DNA from: CAMLIZ01 sp036231905
GTDB taxonomy: Bacteria; Pseudomonadota; Gammaproteobacteria; Burkholderiales; Burkholderiaceae_C
Reading direction: 5' to 3'
DNA: 64,000 nucleotides
NCBI RefSeq assembly: GCF_036231905.1
Contig: NZ_JAZARE010000003.1
Coordinates: forward strand, 186,001-250,000
The translations under genes were made by a program, and so were the position numbers. Of the stretch, positions 1 to 7,508 are shown in pieces. A model generated the notes under the pieces. It saw only the letters and a program-made list of their open reading frames with translations, was not told the origin of the DNA and searched no databases. Every line of letters begins with the position of its first letter. The first letter of the stretch is position 1.

Positions 1-161
1 TCGATCGATTCGAACGCCAGGTCGGCCATCAGGCGAGTGTCGGGCTGGATGCCGCCGGTGAACGGCAGGTCCCAGTCCTGGGTCATGTCGGTCAGGATGG
101 CGATCAGGTCGCGCTCGATCTGCTCGCGGGTGAACTTGGCAGTGGTGGTGGCGTCGGACAT
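1..161 (-). CDS. Acyl carrier protein (C-terminal part beyond window edge)
   Basis: Reading leftward from ATG at 161, the frame stays open to the edge and gives about 54 residues beginning MSDATTTAKFTREQIERDL. It runs into DLAFESID, which fits the DSL-type serine motif of acyl carrier proteins, where the Ser takes a 4'-phosphopantetheine arm. A purine-rich AAGAGG lies upstream of the start. The gene sits 59 bases downstream of the methyltransferase gene in the same orientation, so it looks like the next cistron of a biosynthetic operon that continues out of the window. An ACP beside a methyltransferase and export genes suggests a polyketide- or fatty-acid-like product. The partner synthases are not visible, so the product class is inference. 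Confidence 0.75.
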   Translation of the reverse strand, partial: MSDATTTAKFTREQIERDLIAILTDMTQDWDLPFTGGIQPDTRLMADLAFESI

Positions 162-220
162 GGTGTTGAACCTCTTGGCTGATGTGAAGGTGGTGTCGTT
201 GTTCTATGCGGCTGCGGTCT

Positions 221-1135
221 TCAGCTGGCCCGGCGCACGGCGCAGATCTCGAGCCAGTTGTGCTGCACGCTGGTGACGTTGGCGCTTTCCAGGGCGAGCG
301 CCGCGGTGTTGGCCAGCGCCTGCGACGCCAGCTCCACCGGATAACCGGCCAGCTGCGCTTCGGCCAACCCGCTGTAGGCGCCCACGGAGGCCAGCGAGTG
401 GTGGTCGAACATGACGGCGCGCTCGTTCAGGTCCAGCACTTCGAAGCCCTTGGCATTCAGCAGCTCGCGCCATTCCGCCGGCGTGAGCCAGCGGTTCTGG
501 TAGGCCACGGGCGACAGGTAGGACTTGCCGCGCACGCGGCGGATCGGCGGCTCGCCGGCAGCCACCCGTTCCGCGCTGAAGCGCGCGATCCACGCGGTGG
601 CTTCCTTCAGCCATTCGTAATAGACCTGCTGGGTCACGGGCGGCCAGCAGCCGGCGTAGAAGCCCGAGCTGAACGCGAAGATGCCGCCCGGCTGCAACAC
701 GCGTGCGATGGAGCCGGCCAGCCCGTCCTTGTCGGCGATGAGATGGATCGCGTTGGCGATGGTCACGCAATCGAAGGTGGCCTGCGGAAAAGGCAGCACC
801 TCGGCCGAACCCACCACCAGGCTCACGGTGCGCTGGGCACCGGCCGGTGGCGTGGCGAGCGCCTCGTCGCCCACGCGCACCGTGTACCCCAGGCGCGCAT
901 AGTTCTCGGCCGCCAGGCCGATCTGCACGGGGTCCAGGTCGATGCCATGCAAGCTGGCCTTCGGCGCACGCGCCATCAGCAGCTGGCCCACGGCCCCGGT
1001 GCCGCACGCGAGATCCAGGATGCGGGTCACCGGCGCCAGCGGAAGCCGCTCGACGAAGGCGTTGTTGGCTTGCACGTAAGCCTGGTCTTCGGCGAAACGG
1101 GTGTAGGTGGTATCGGTCGGCGCGATCACGGACAT
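221..1135 (-). CDS. SAM-dependent class I methyltransferase
   Basis: The 304-residue protein carries a Rossmann-type methyltransferase core. Motif I is ILDLACGTGAVGQLL near residues 38-52, followed by the acidic end of strand 2 (HGIDLDP) and a motif IV-like FDCVTIANAIHLI. A downstream GGIFAFSS stretch fits the UbiE/ubiquinone-type fold. The start has a strong AGGGAGGGA ribosome-binding site. It lies between the export fusion gene and the acyl carrier protein, so it probably methylates a carrier-bound or released intermediate of the cluster product. O-, N- or C-methylation cannot be decided from the sequence. No membrane segment or signal peptide is present, so it should be cytoplasmic. Confidence 0.85.
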   Translation of the reverse strand: MSVIAPTDTTYTRFAEDQAYVQANNAFVERLPLAPVTRILDLACGTGAVGQLLMARAPKASLHGIDLDPVQIGLAAENYARLGYTVRVGDEALATPPAGAQRTVSLVVGSAEVLPFPQATFDCVTIANAIHLIADKDGLAGSIARVLQPGGIFAFSSGFYAGCWPPVTQQVYYEWLKEATAWIARFSAERVAAGEPPIRRVRGKSYLSPVAYQNRWLTPAEWRELLNAKGFEVLDLNERAVMFDHHSLASVGAYSGLAEAQLAGYPVELASQALANTAALALESANVTSVQHNWLEICAVRRAS

Positions 1136-1172
1136 GGGGTTCCCTCCCTGTTGGTAGCGTGGCAGTCGGCTG

Positions 1173-3677
1173 TCAAGGAATCCAGGACCACATCTGGATC
1201 TTGATGAAGCGCGTGATGGACAGCGTGAACGCCTTCCACACGGGCATGGTGTCGGCGCTGATCTTGGCCTGGCCCGTCATGCCGGTGCGCAGCAGCCCCT
1301 TCTGGTTGTCGAAGGTGGCGATCACCTTCACCACGTTGCCGAAGGACTTGGGCGTGACGTTGCGGTCGATCAGCGTGACCTTGCCCTCGAATTCCTCGTT
1401 GAAGAAGGAGACCGCACGGGCGCGGACCACCGAGCCGAGCTTCACGTACTGCAAGTCCGACTCCACGATCTCCATCTCGGCAGTGACGTGTCCGGTGTTT
1501 TCCACCGACGCGAAGGAAACGCCCTTGTCGAGGTAGCTGTTGATGCGGTCCTTCAGGTGCAGCGACAGGATGTTGCCGTCGAAGGGCATGCGCAGCACGG
1601 TGCGGTCGATCTTGCCCGCGTAGGCGGCGCGCTCCTGCTGCAGGCTGGCCAGCTTGGCCTCCGCAGCGGCCACCTGCTCCTTCGTGGGGCCGGTCCTTGC
1701 GAGCGTGAGCGCTGCCGTCTTCTCGGCCACCTGCATCTGGTCGATCATGTGGTCCTTGCGGGCCTTGTCGAGCTCCTCGAAGGTCACCGCGCCCGCTTCG
1801 TACAGCTTCTCCAGGCGCGGCACGCGCTGGCGGCTGAACGGCTCGTGGGCACGGGCCACTTCCAGCTGCTGTTCGGCCACTTTCACCTCTTCAGGCTTGG
1901 GCAGCGACTTGAGGTTGGCGATGATGTGCTTCTGCTCCTCGATCTGGGCGTCCAGCACCTTCAGCTGGGCCTGGTAGTCGTCGTGCGCCAGGCGGGCCAG
2001 CACCGTGCCCTGCTTGACGAACTCGCCACCGTCGAAATACACGTCGGTGATCACCCCCGGCGTATCGGTGGTGATCGCCGCCTTGCGCAGCGGGAAGATC
2101 GAGAACGTGCCGCCCGGCTCGTAGGGATAGGGGATGAACAGCGCCAGCACGGCACACACCAGCAGGGCGCGCTTCCAGTAGCTGGTCTTGGGCTTGGCGA
2201 TCTCGCCCTCGGCTTCCACTGCGAGCGTGCGGGTGCGCCAGCGGTCGAACTGCACCTGGCGCTCATAGGTCTCGCCGAAACGCTTGAGGCCGACGTAGTT
2301 GCGCCACAGCATGTAGCTGGCAAAGCCCACGGCCACCAGCATGGCCGAGCCACCGATGTCCAGGTGCCCGGTCATCCAGCGTTCGAGTGCCAATGCCAGC
2401 GTGAGCACCAGCAGCACCACGTAGGTGGTGGACGCGGTGGCATACAGGGCCAGCAGGTTGTTGTCCGCCGCGCGGTACACCCCGCCGTTGAACTTGTTCT
2501 TCAGCGCGGCATAAGCCTTGCCGCGCAGATGCGGCTCGTTGAGGTAGGCGCTCAGCAGGTAGTAGGCGTTGCCCTTGATCAGCGGGTTGCCCGACTCCAG
2601 CAGCAGGCCGACGGCGCAGCTGCCGGCCAGCAGCAGGCCCACCTCGTACAGCGCCGACTGGCTGTCCCGGGTGTTGTACCAGAGCAGGACGCCAACGCTG
2701 AACATCACCATGCGCATCAGCAGCGTCGAGCCGTGCAACCACATGGTCTGGCGCCGGTTGAGCTGGTCCGCGCCCTCCATCTGGACGATGAAGCGCGGCA
2801 TGAACCCGAAGAACAGCGCAATGCCGAACTTGTTGACCGTGGCCTTGTAGTGATGGGCCACCACGGCCACCGTCCACTGCACCACCAGGTGCACGGTGAC
2901 CATCACGAACACCAGGTGTTCGAACAGCGAGATCTGCGGATGGAGCTTGGCCAGATCCTCCACCACCAGGTGGAAATACTGCGCGCCGAGGAACAGCGCG
3001 ATCGCAAGCATCAGCGGCACCAGGTAGACCGCATGCCGCAGCGGCAAGAGGGCCGGCGTCACGACCTTCAGCACCGGCCGTGGATCGAACAGCGTGACCA
3101 TGCGGGTGACGGTGCGCCAGTCCAGGCCAAAGGCGTCCTGGATGCCAGGCGGCAAGTCGACCTGGGCGTCCTTGGCGGCCGCCGGCGGCGCAGCGGGTGG
3201 GGTCGCCGGCGCCTTGGCGCTGGGTGCGGGCGCCGGGGACGGCACGGGCACAGGCGCAGCCACCGTGGCGGCCGAGCCACCGGCCGCGGCCACCGCGGCA
3301 CTGTAGGACTTGGGTTCCGCCTTGCCGCCCTCCACCACCTCGTAGGTGCGGCGGGTGAACGGCGCCAGCACCGGATGCTGCGCCGCGGACTCGTCGAACA
3401 GCTTCTGGTCCGCGATGGAGGCGAAGAACTCGTCGAGCTCCTGCTTGGTGATGCTGCGGTCGAAGCGGTCCTGGAAGGCCCGCTGCAGCTTCTCCACCGT
3501 GTCGTAGCCGGGCAGCGCCTCCAGAATGAAGAACTGCCAGGCGTCGAAGTCGTAGGTCTTGCCGCGTACCTTGTCCCGGATCAGGTAGCTGATCTGGTCG
3601 CCCTTGACGAGACGGAAGGCCTCGAAGCGCCGCATCAGGTAGACGGGCAGCACCACCTTTTTGGTTTGCTCGCTCAT
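1173..3677 (-). CDS. PqqD-like / degenerate M50 membrane domain / HlyD adaptor fusion
   Basis: This 834-residue protein has four parts. Residues 1-100 form a PqqD-like winged-helix module (DFDAWQFFILEAL). Residues 125-175 are a Pro/Ala-rich linker. Residues 205-490 are a polytopic membrane domain resembling the YydH-type M50 zinc peptidases. Residues 510-834 are a HlyD-type periplasmic adaptor with coiled coil and barrel-sandwich parts. The peptidase signature is lost: the HExxH position reads VQWTV (266-270) and the NPxxKxDGYY metal motif reads NPLIKGNAYY (364-373). It should therefore be a non-catalytic membrane scaffold. The gene overlaps the NodT outer membrane factor gene by 4 bases (ATGA), so the two probably form a trans-envelope exporter. 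No separate ABC or RND pump is visible, which is odd. Confidence 0.75.
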   Translation of the reverse strand: MSEQTKKVVLPVYLMRRFEAFRLVKGDQISYLIRDKVRGKTYDFDAWQFFILEALPGYDTVEKLQRAFQDRFDRSITKQELDEFFASIADQKLFDESAAQHPVLAPFTRRTYEVVEGGKAEPKSYSAAVAAAGGSAATVAAPVPVPSPAPAPSAKAPATPPAAPPAAAKDAQVDLPPGIQDAFGLDWRTVTRMVTLFDPRPVLKVVTPALLPLRHAVYLVPLMLAIALFLGAQYFHLVVEDLAKLHPQISLFEHLVFVMVTVHLVVQWTVAVVAHHYKATVNKFGIALFFGFMPRFIVQMEGADQLNRRQTMWLHGSTLLMRMVMFSVGVLLWYNTRDSQSALYEVGLLLAGSCAVGLLLESGNPLIKGNAYYLLSAYLNEPHLRGKAYAALKNKFNGGVYRAADNNLLALYATASTTYVVLLVLTLALALERWMTGHLDIGGSAMLVAVGFASYMLWRNYVGLKRFGETYERQVQFDRWRTRTLAVEAEGEIAKPKTSYWKRALLVCAVLALFIPYPYEPGGTFSIFPLRKAAITTDTPGVITDVYFDGGEFVKQGTVLARLAHDDYQAQLKVLDAQIEEQKHIIANLKSLPKPEEVKVAEQQLEVARAHEPFSRQRVPRLEKLYEAGAVTFEELDKARKDHMIDQMQVAEKTAALTLARTGPTKEQVAAAEAKLASLQQERAAYAGKIDRTVLRMPFDGNILSLHLKDRINSYLDKGVSFASVENTGHVTAEMEIVESDLQYVKLGSVVRARAVSFFNEEFEGKVTLIDRNVTPKSFGNVVKVIATFDNQKGLLRTGMTGQAKISADTMPVWKAFTLSITRFIKIQMWSWIP

Positions 3678-5263
3678 TTCAGTGTCCCATCTTGGGTTGC
3701 GGCCGCGACCGGCCCGTTGTCCGCCGTGACCGCCGCCGGCGCGTCGTCCGCCGGTTTCGTCGCTTTCAGCTTGTCCTGCTCGACCATCCAGCCACCCCCC
3801 ATGGCCTTGTAGAGGGCCACCAGGGCGAGATAGCGGTCACGCCAGCCCTGCGCCTGCTGGGTTTGTGAGGCGAACACCTCGCGCTCCGCGTCCAGCACTT
3901 CCAGGAAGGTCGATTCCCCGCCTTCATAACGCATGCGCGACAGGCGCAACACCTCGTCGCGCGACTCGACCTGGCGCTTCAGCGCTGCATATTGCTCGTC
4001 GGCCTTGGCATGGAAGACCAAGGCGTCAGCCGTTTCCTGCAGCGCCGACTGCACCGCCTGGAGATAGCGCTCCACCATCTGCTTTTGCACCGCCTCCGCC
4101 TGGCGCACGTCGCCCGCGATGCGCGCACCATCAAACAGCGGGCCGGTGAGGCTGCGGCTGAGTTCGCCGGTGCGCGCCGTCTTGGCCAGCAGCCAACGGA
4201 GCTGGTCGCTGGCCAGGCCCATGGCGCCGGTGATCGACACGGTCGGAAAGTACTGCGCCTTGGCCAGGCCGATGCGCGCATTCGCAGCCACCAGCGTCTG
4301 CTCGGCGGCCATCACGTCAGGGCGCCGGATCAGCACGTCCGATGGCACGCCAGCCGGCACCGTCGGCAAGGTCAGGGCCTCGATGGAACGCCGCTGCACC
4401 GGCCCCGGATTGCGGCCGGCCAGCACGGACAGGGCGTTTTCCAACGTCGCGATCTGGCGCTCGATCTGCGGGATCTGCGCTGCCACCTCGTCCATCAGCG
4501 CGCGAGCCTGGGCCACGGACAGCTTGGTGGCCGAGCCGCCGCGCGCCTTGGTGTCCAGCAGCTTGTAGGCCGACTCCCGGTTCTTCAGCGTCTGGCGCGC
4601 GATCGACAGCTGCTGGTCGTAGCCCAGCAGCTGCACGTAGGTGGTGGCGACGTTGGACACCACCGTCAGCATCACCGCCCTGCGCGCTTCTTCTGTGGAC
4701 AGCAGTTCCGCCCGGGCGGCTTCGTTGGAACGCTTCACCTTGCCCCAGAGGTCCACCTCCCAGCTGTAGTTCAACCCCATCGAGAAGGAGTTGTAGGTGG
4801 GCGGCGTGCCGGGGCGCAGCAGGGCGGGCTGCTCCTGGCTGCGCTGCTGGCGCAGGCCGGACACGTTGTAGCTGACCTGCGGGTAGGCGGCGGCTGCGGC
4901 CACCTGGAGGTGCGCATCGAACTCCTCCACGCGGTAAGCCGCGATGCGAAGGTCCTTGTTGGCCTCCAGGGCCGAATCGATCAGGGCGCTGAGGTCGGGG
5001 TCGCCGAACATGCGCCACCAGGCGGTGTTGGTGACATCAGCCGCCGGCGTGGGCGCAGCGGCGGGCGGAACAGGCGCGTGCCACGCGGCCGGCAACGGCA
5101 CCTCGGGACGCTTGTAGTCCGGGCCGACGGCGCAGCCGGCACAAGCCGCTGAGATCAGCAGCGCGCCCAGCCGCGGACAGCGTGCGACTGCGCGCCGCAG
5201 CAGGCCGGCTGGCGCATTGCCGGGGTGGTGAGGTGCGAATGGCATGGCGATCCGTTCAGTCAT
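3674..5263 (-). CDS. NodT-family outer membrane efflux lipoprotein
   Basis: The product is about 529 residues from ATG 5263 and matches the TolC-like NodT family. It has a signal sequence ending in a lipobox (AACAGC), then the family hallmark GCAVGPDYKRP, and two copies of the long-helix OEP repeat. It would form the outer-membrane channel of a tripartite exporter. The gene overlaps the upstream small gene by 8 bases and the downstream HlyD-fusion gene by 4 bases, which indicates translational coupling. ATG 5248 is an alternative start, and an in-frame ATG at 5296 is less likely because it would extend further into the upstream gene. Confidence 0.88.
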   Translation of the reverse strand: MTERIAMPFAPHHPGNAPAGLLRRAVARCPRLGALLISAACAGCAVGPDYKRPEVPLPAAWHAPVPPAAAPTPAADVTNTAWWRMFGDPDLSALIDSALEANKDLRIAAYRVEEFDAHLQVAAAAAYPQVSYNVSGLRQQRSQEQPALLRPGTPPTYNSFSMGLNYSWEVDLWGKVKRSNEAARAELLSTEEARRAVMLTVVSNVATTYVQLLGYDQQLSIARQTLKNRESAYKLLDTKARGGSATKLSVAQARALMDEVAAQIPQIERQIATLENALSVLAGRNPGPVQRRSIEALTLPTVPAGVPSDVLIRRPDVMAAEQTLVAANARIGLAKAQYFPTVSITGAMGLASDQLRWLLAKTARTGELSRSLTGPLFDGARIAGDVRQAEAVQKQMVERYLQAVQSALQETADALVFHAKADEQYAALKRQVESRDEVLRLSRMRYEGGESTFLEVLDAEREVFASQTQQAQGWRDRYLALVALYKAMGGGWMVEQDKLKATKPADDAPAAVTADNGPVAAATQDGTLK

Positions 5264-5702
5264 CCGGCATCGCCCGGGACAGCATCTCGAGGGCATAGTC
5301 CTCGACTTCCTTCACGCGGATGAGGCGGCTGCGAAGCTCCAGCAGGATGCCCTCGAACCACTTGATCTGGTACTCGATGCGCCGGCGCTCGTCGACGATG
5401 TCCTCCAGCGGCGCATTCGGCGGCGGCCGCCCGTGCTCGTCGAACAGGAACTTGATCCCGTCCGCGAGATCGCGGTTCATGCTGATGTGCTTGACCTGCT
5501 TCTCGACGAACTTGCGCGCCTTCTTGGCATTGAAGGCGTCCACCACGGCGGTGCGCAGCGCCTGCTGGTGCGGCGACAGCAGCGCGGGGTCGGGCCGGCC
5601 GGTGGCCGGGTTCTCCGGCACGGCGGTCAGCCGCTTGCGCACCGGCTTGTCGGGATCGGGGGTGTCGCTCATGGGCGGGGCGGGCGGGCGGCTCTCAGAC
5701 AT
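5256..5702 (-). CDS. Small conserved-looking hypothetical protein
   Basis: I do not recognise this protein of about 148 residues (138 if ATG 5672 is used). After a Pro-rich N-terminus it is charged and helical: HQQALRTAVVDAFNAKK, then KFVEKQVKHISMNRDLADG, then a Glu/Arg-rich C-terminal helix with coiled-coil character. There is no signal peptide or membrane segment. It overlaps the sulfotransferase gene upstream (ATGTCTGA) and the outer membrane factor gene downstream, so it is embedded in the operon and probably made together with the exporter. The longer start was chosen for that overlap. An accessory role in export or biosynthesis is only inferred from position. Confidence 0.6.
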   Translation of the reverse strand: MSESRPPAPPMSDTPDPDKPVRKRLTAVPENPATGRPDPALLSPHQQALRTAVVDAFNAKKARKFVEKQVKHISMNRDLADGIKFLFDEHGRPPPNAPLEDIVDERRRIEYQIKWFEGILLELRSRLIRVKEVEDYALEMLSRAMPDD

Positions 5703-6606
5703 AGCCGAACTCGTTGGCAAGCTGCACCACTTCCGGATGCAGGCCCTTGCCGTCATCGCGCCAGGGCACCGGCTTGGACAAGGGCGGGATCTTCGGCGTG
5801 TGTGGCCGGAAGGTCGGGCCGGCGAGGAAGTTGGGATCGTTGCCGAACAGCGCATTGATCGGCCCGAAGCAGGCGAACGGCGAACGCTCGGGGTGCATCA
5901 TCTGATCGACGGCCTCGGCGTCGTCACGCAAGCCGGCCCAGCGGGCGATCTCCGCCAGGCGCTGCTCGGGCTGGGCCATGATGTCCTCGCCCCGCATGCG
6001 CATCTGCTGCGCCGGCGGCACCTTGTCCAGGAAATCGAGGATGTTGAGGTTGATGTCGTGCCAGGCGATCTGCGGCTCCATCAGCGCATAGTCCTCGCCG
6101 ATCTCGAACGCGTTCACCTTAATCGTGAAAGCACCGTCGTTGATGGCCAGCAGCGACTTGGCCTGGGCCACCGGATGCCGCACCAGGTGCAGGAAGCGGG
6201 CATCGGGAAAGGTGTCCAGCATCGCGCGCATGCGCTTGACGGAGATGGTGTACGAGGGACTCTTCTCCACTGCCACCAGCGGATGGATCTTGTCCACGAT
6301 CTCCTGGAACACCTGGCCGGTGGTCCAGTGCTCACGCACCGACGCCCAGCGCAGCGCCATGTTCACCGTGGCCGTGCTCTGCTCGCCGCAATAGATCTCG
6401 GCCACCGCGCGCAGCAGGCCATGGCGCGCCATGGGCCCGTTCTCGGAGATTTCCGCCGCCGAGCCGCGCCACAGGTCCACCAGCGTGTCCACATTGAACA
6501 GGCAAAGCTCCGGCAGGCCAAAGCACTGCGGGTGCTGGCCCAGCATGGCGTTCACCAGCGAGGTGTAGGACCTCGGCGGCGCCAGCAGGAACAGGGGAGC
6601 GGCCAT
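5695..6606 (-). CDS. Sulfotransferase family protein (PAPS-dependent)
   Basis: The 303-residue protein opens with LFLLAPPRSYTSLVNAML, the 5'-phosphosulfate-binding loop of PAPS sulfotransferases (R-S/G-x-T/S). Near residue 150 it has FLHLVRHPVAQAKSLL, the 3'-phosphate-binding region with the typical RxP. It should transfer sulfate from PAPS to a hydroxyl or amine of a small molecule or glycan. It is the second gene of the minus-strand operon, 22 bases after the alkaline-phosphatase-superfamily gene. PAPS-forming genes (cysD, cysNC) and the PAP-clearing cysQ lie 4-9 kb away, which fits a local supply of donor. The acceptor is unknown. Confidence 0.85.
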   Translation of the reverse strand: MAAPLFLLAPPRSYTSLVNAMLGQHPQCFGLPELCLFNVDTLVDLWRGSAAEISENGPMARHGLLRAVAEIYCGEQSTATVNMALRWASVREHWTTGQVFQEIVDKIHPLVAVEKSPSYTISVKRMRAMLDTFPDARFLHLVRHPVAQAKSLLAINDGAFTIKVNAFEIGEDYALMEPQIAWHDINLNILDFLDKVPPAQQMRMRGEDIMAQPEQRLAEIARWAGLRDDAEAVDQMMHPERSPFACFGPINALFGNDPNFLAGPTFRPHTPKIPPLSKPVPWRDDGKGLHPEVVQLANEFGYV

Positions 6607-6628
6607 CGCGTGTCGTGGGACCCGAGCC

Positions 6629-7441
6629 TCAGGAGAGGCGGCCTTCCACGAAGGGCACTTCGAAGCACTTCTCGTGCATGATGGGTCCGTGGCCGAAATA
6701 GCCGTCCTCGCCGAAGAGCTCGCCGTGGTCGGCGGTCACGATGAAGTGGGTGTTGGGCGGCGTGATCTCCATCAGGTGGCCCACCTGCTTGTCGATGTAC
6801 TCCACGCACTTCACCTGCTGCTGGTGCAGCATCTTCATCTGCTCGGCGTCGAAGGTCTGCTTCTCGGCCTTCGCCGGCACGTCGTCCATCGACTTCAGCG
6901 CACCGTGCACGCCGGAGATGTGCGGCAGGTTCTCGCCCGAGAGCATGTAGGGGTAGTGCGTTTCGCCGAGGTTCAGGAAGTAGTAATGGGGTTCGTCGGG
7001 GAACTCCATCTCGCGGATCATCCCGGCGAAATCGTTGTGGTTCTTCATCAGCTTGTATTCGTCGAAGTCACGACTGATGAGGGTGTCCTTGTTGAGCACC
7101 GGCATGGACACCTTGGCCACCGTGCGATAGCCGATGTTGCGCAGCACGCGTGGAAGCGACAGGTGCGGCAGGAACTCCTTGAAGGCGATCTCGGCATGGC
7201 CGGTGCGATCCTTCCACTGCGCGAACTCTTCCTTGTAGACCTCGGAGGCAAACACCTCCTTCGGGCTGCCGTGCGGCAGCATGCCCATGGCAAAGGCATG
7301 GTGCGACGGGGCCGTCCATGACGCATAGGAGTAGCGCTTCTGCGCCTCGCCCAGGCGGTCGATGTTGGGCGTGGCAGCTGCCATGAAGCTGTCGTAGCGG
7401 CAGCTGTCCATGACGATGAAGACGATGTGGTTGCAGGTCAT
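6629..7441 (-). CDS. Sulfatase-like hydrolase of the alkaline phosphatase superfamily
   Basis: The 270-residue protein has the superfamily metal site: an N-terminal IVMDSCRYDS (Asp12) and a C-terminal VTADHGELFGEDGYFGHG. At the nucleophile position, where true sulfatases have C/S-x-P-x-R for formylglycine, it reads T43-A-P-S-H. It should therefore work with Thr, like phosphoglycerol transferases or phosphatases, rather than as a classical arylsulfatase. It is short for the family and has no signal peptide, so it is probably cytoplasmic. It is the first gene of the cluster operon, directly before the sulfotransferase. It could trim or edit the sulfated or phosphorylated intermediate. Substrate unknown. 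Confidence 0.75.
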   Translation of the reverse strand: MTCNHIVFIVMDSCRYDSFMAAATPNIDRLGEAQKRYSYASWTAPSHHAFAMGMLPHGSPKEVFASEVYKEEFAQWKDRTGHAEIAFKEFLPHLSLPRVLRNIGYRTVAKVSMPVLNKDTLISRDFDEYKLMKNHNDFAGMIREMEFPDEPHYYFLNLGETHYPYMLSGENLPHISGVHGALKSMDDVPAKAEKQTFDAEQMKMLHQQQVKCVEYIDKQVGHLMEITPPNTHFIVTADHGELFGEDGYFGHGPIMHEKCFEVPFVEGRLS

Positions 7442-7508
7442 GGGTTCCCTCGAATCGGTGCGGTAATGGACCTGGGATCAAATCGATGTCGACATGGCGG
7501 CAGCTGGC

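Noticed and set aside
1488..3812. A 774-codon open frame on the plus strand opposite the export fusion gene
   Set aside because: It is His/Gln/Arg-rich with no recognisable domain and mirrors a strongly supported gene; long antisense frames are expected at this GC content.
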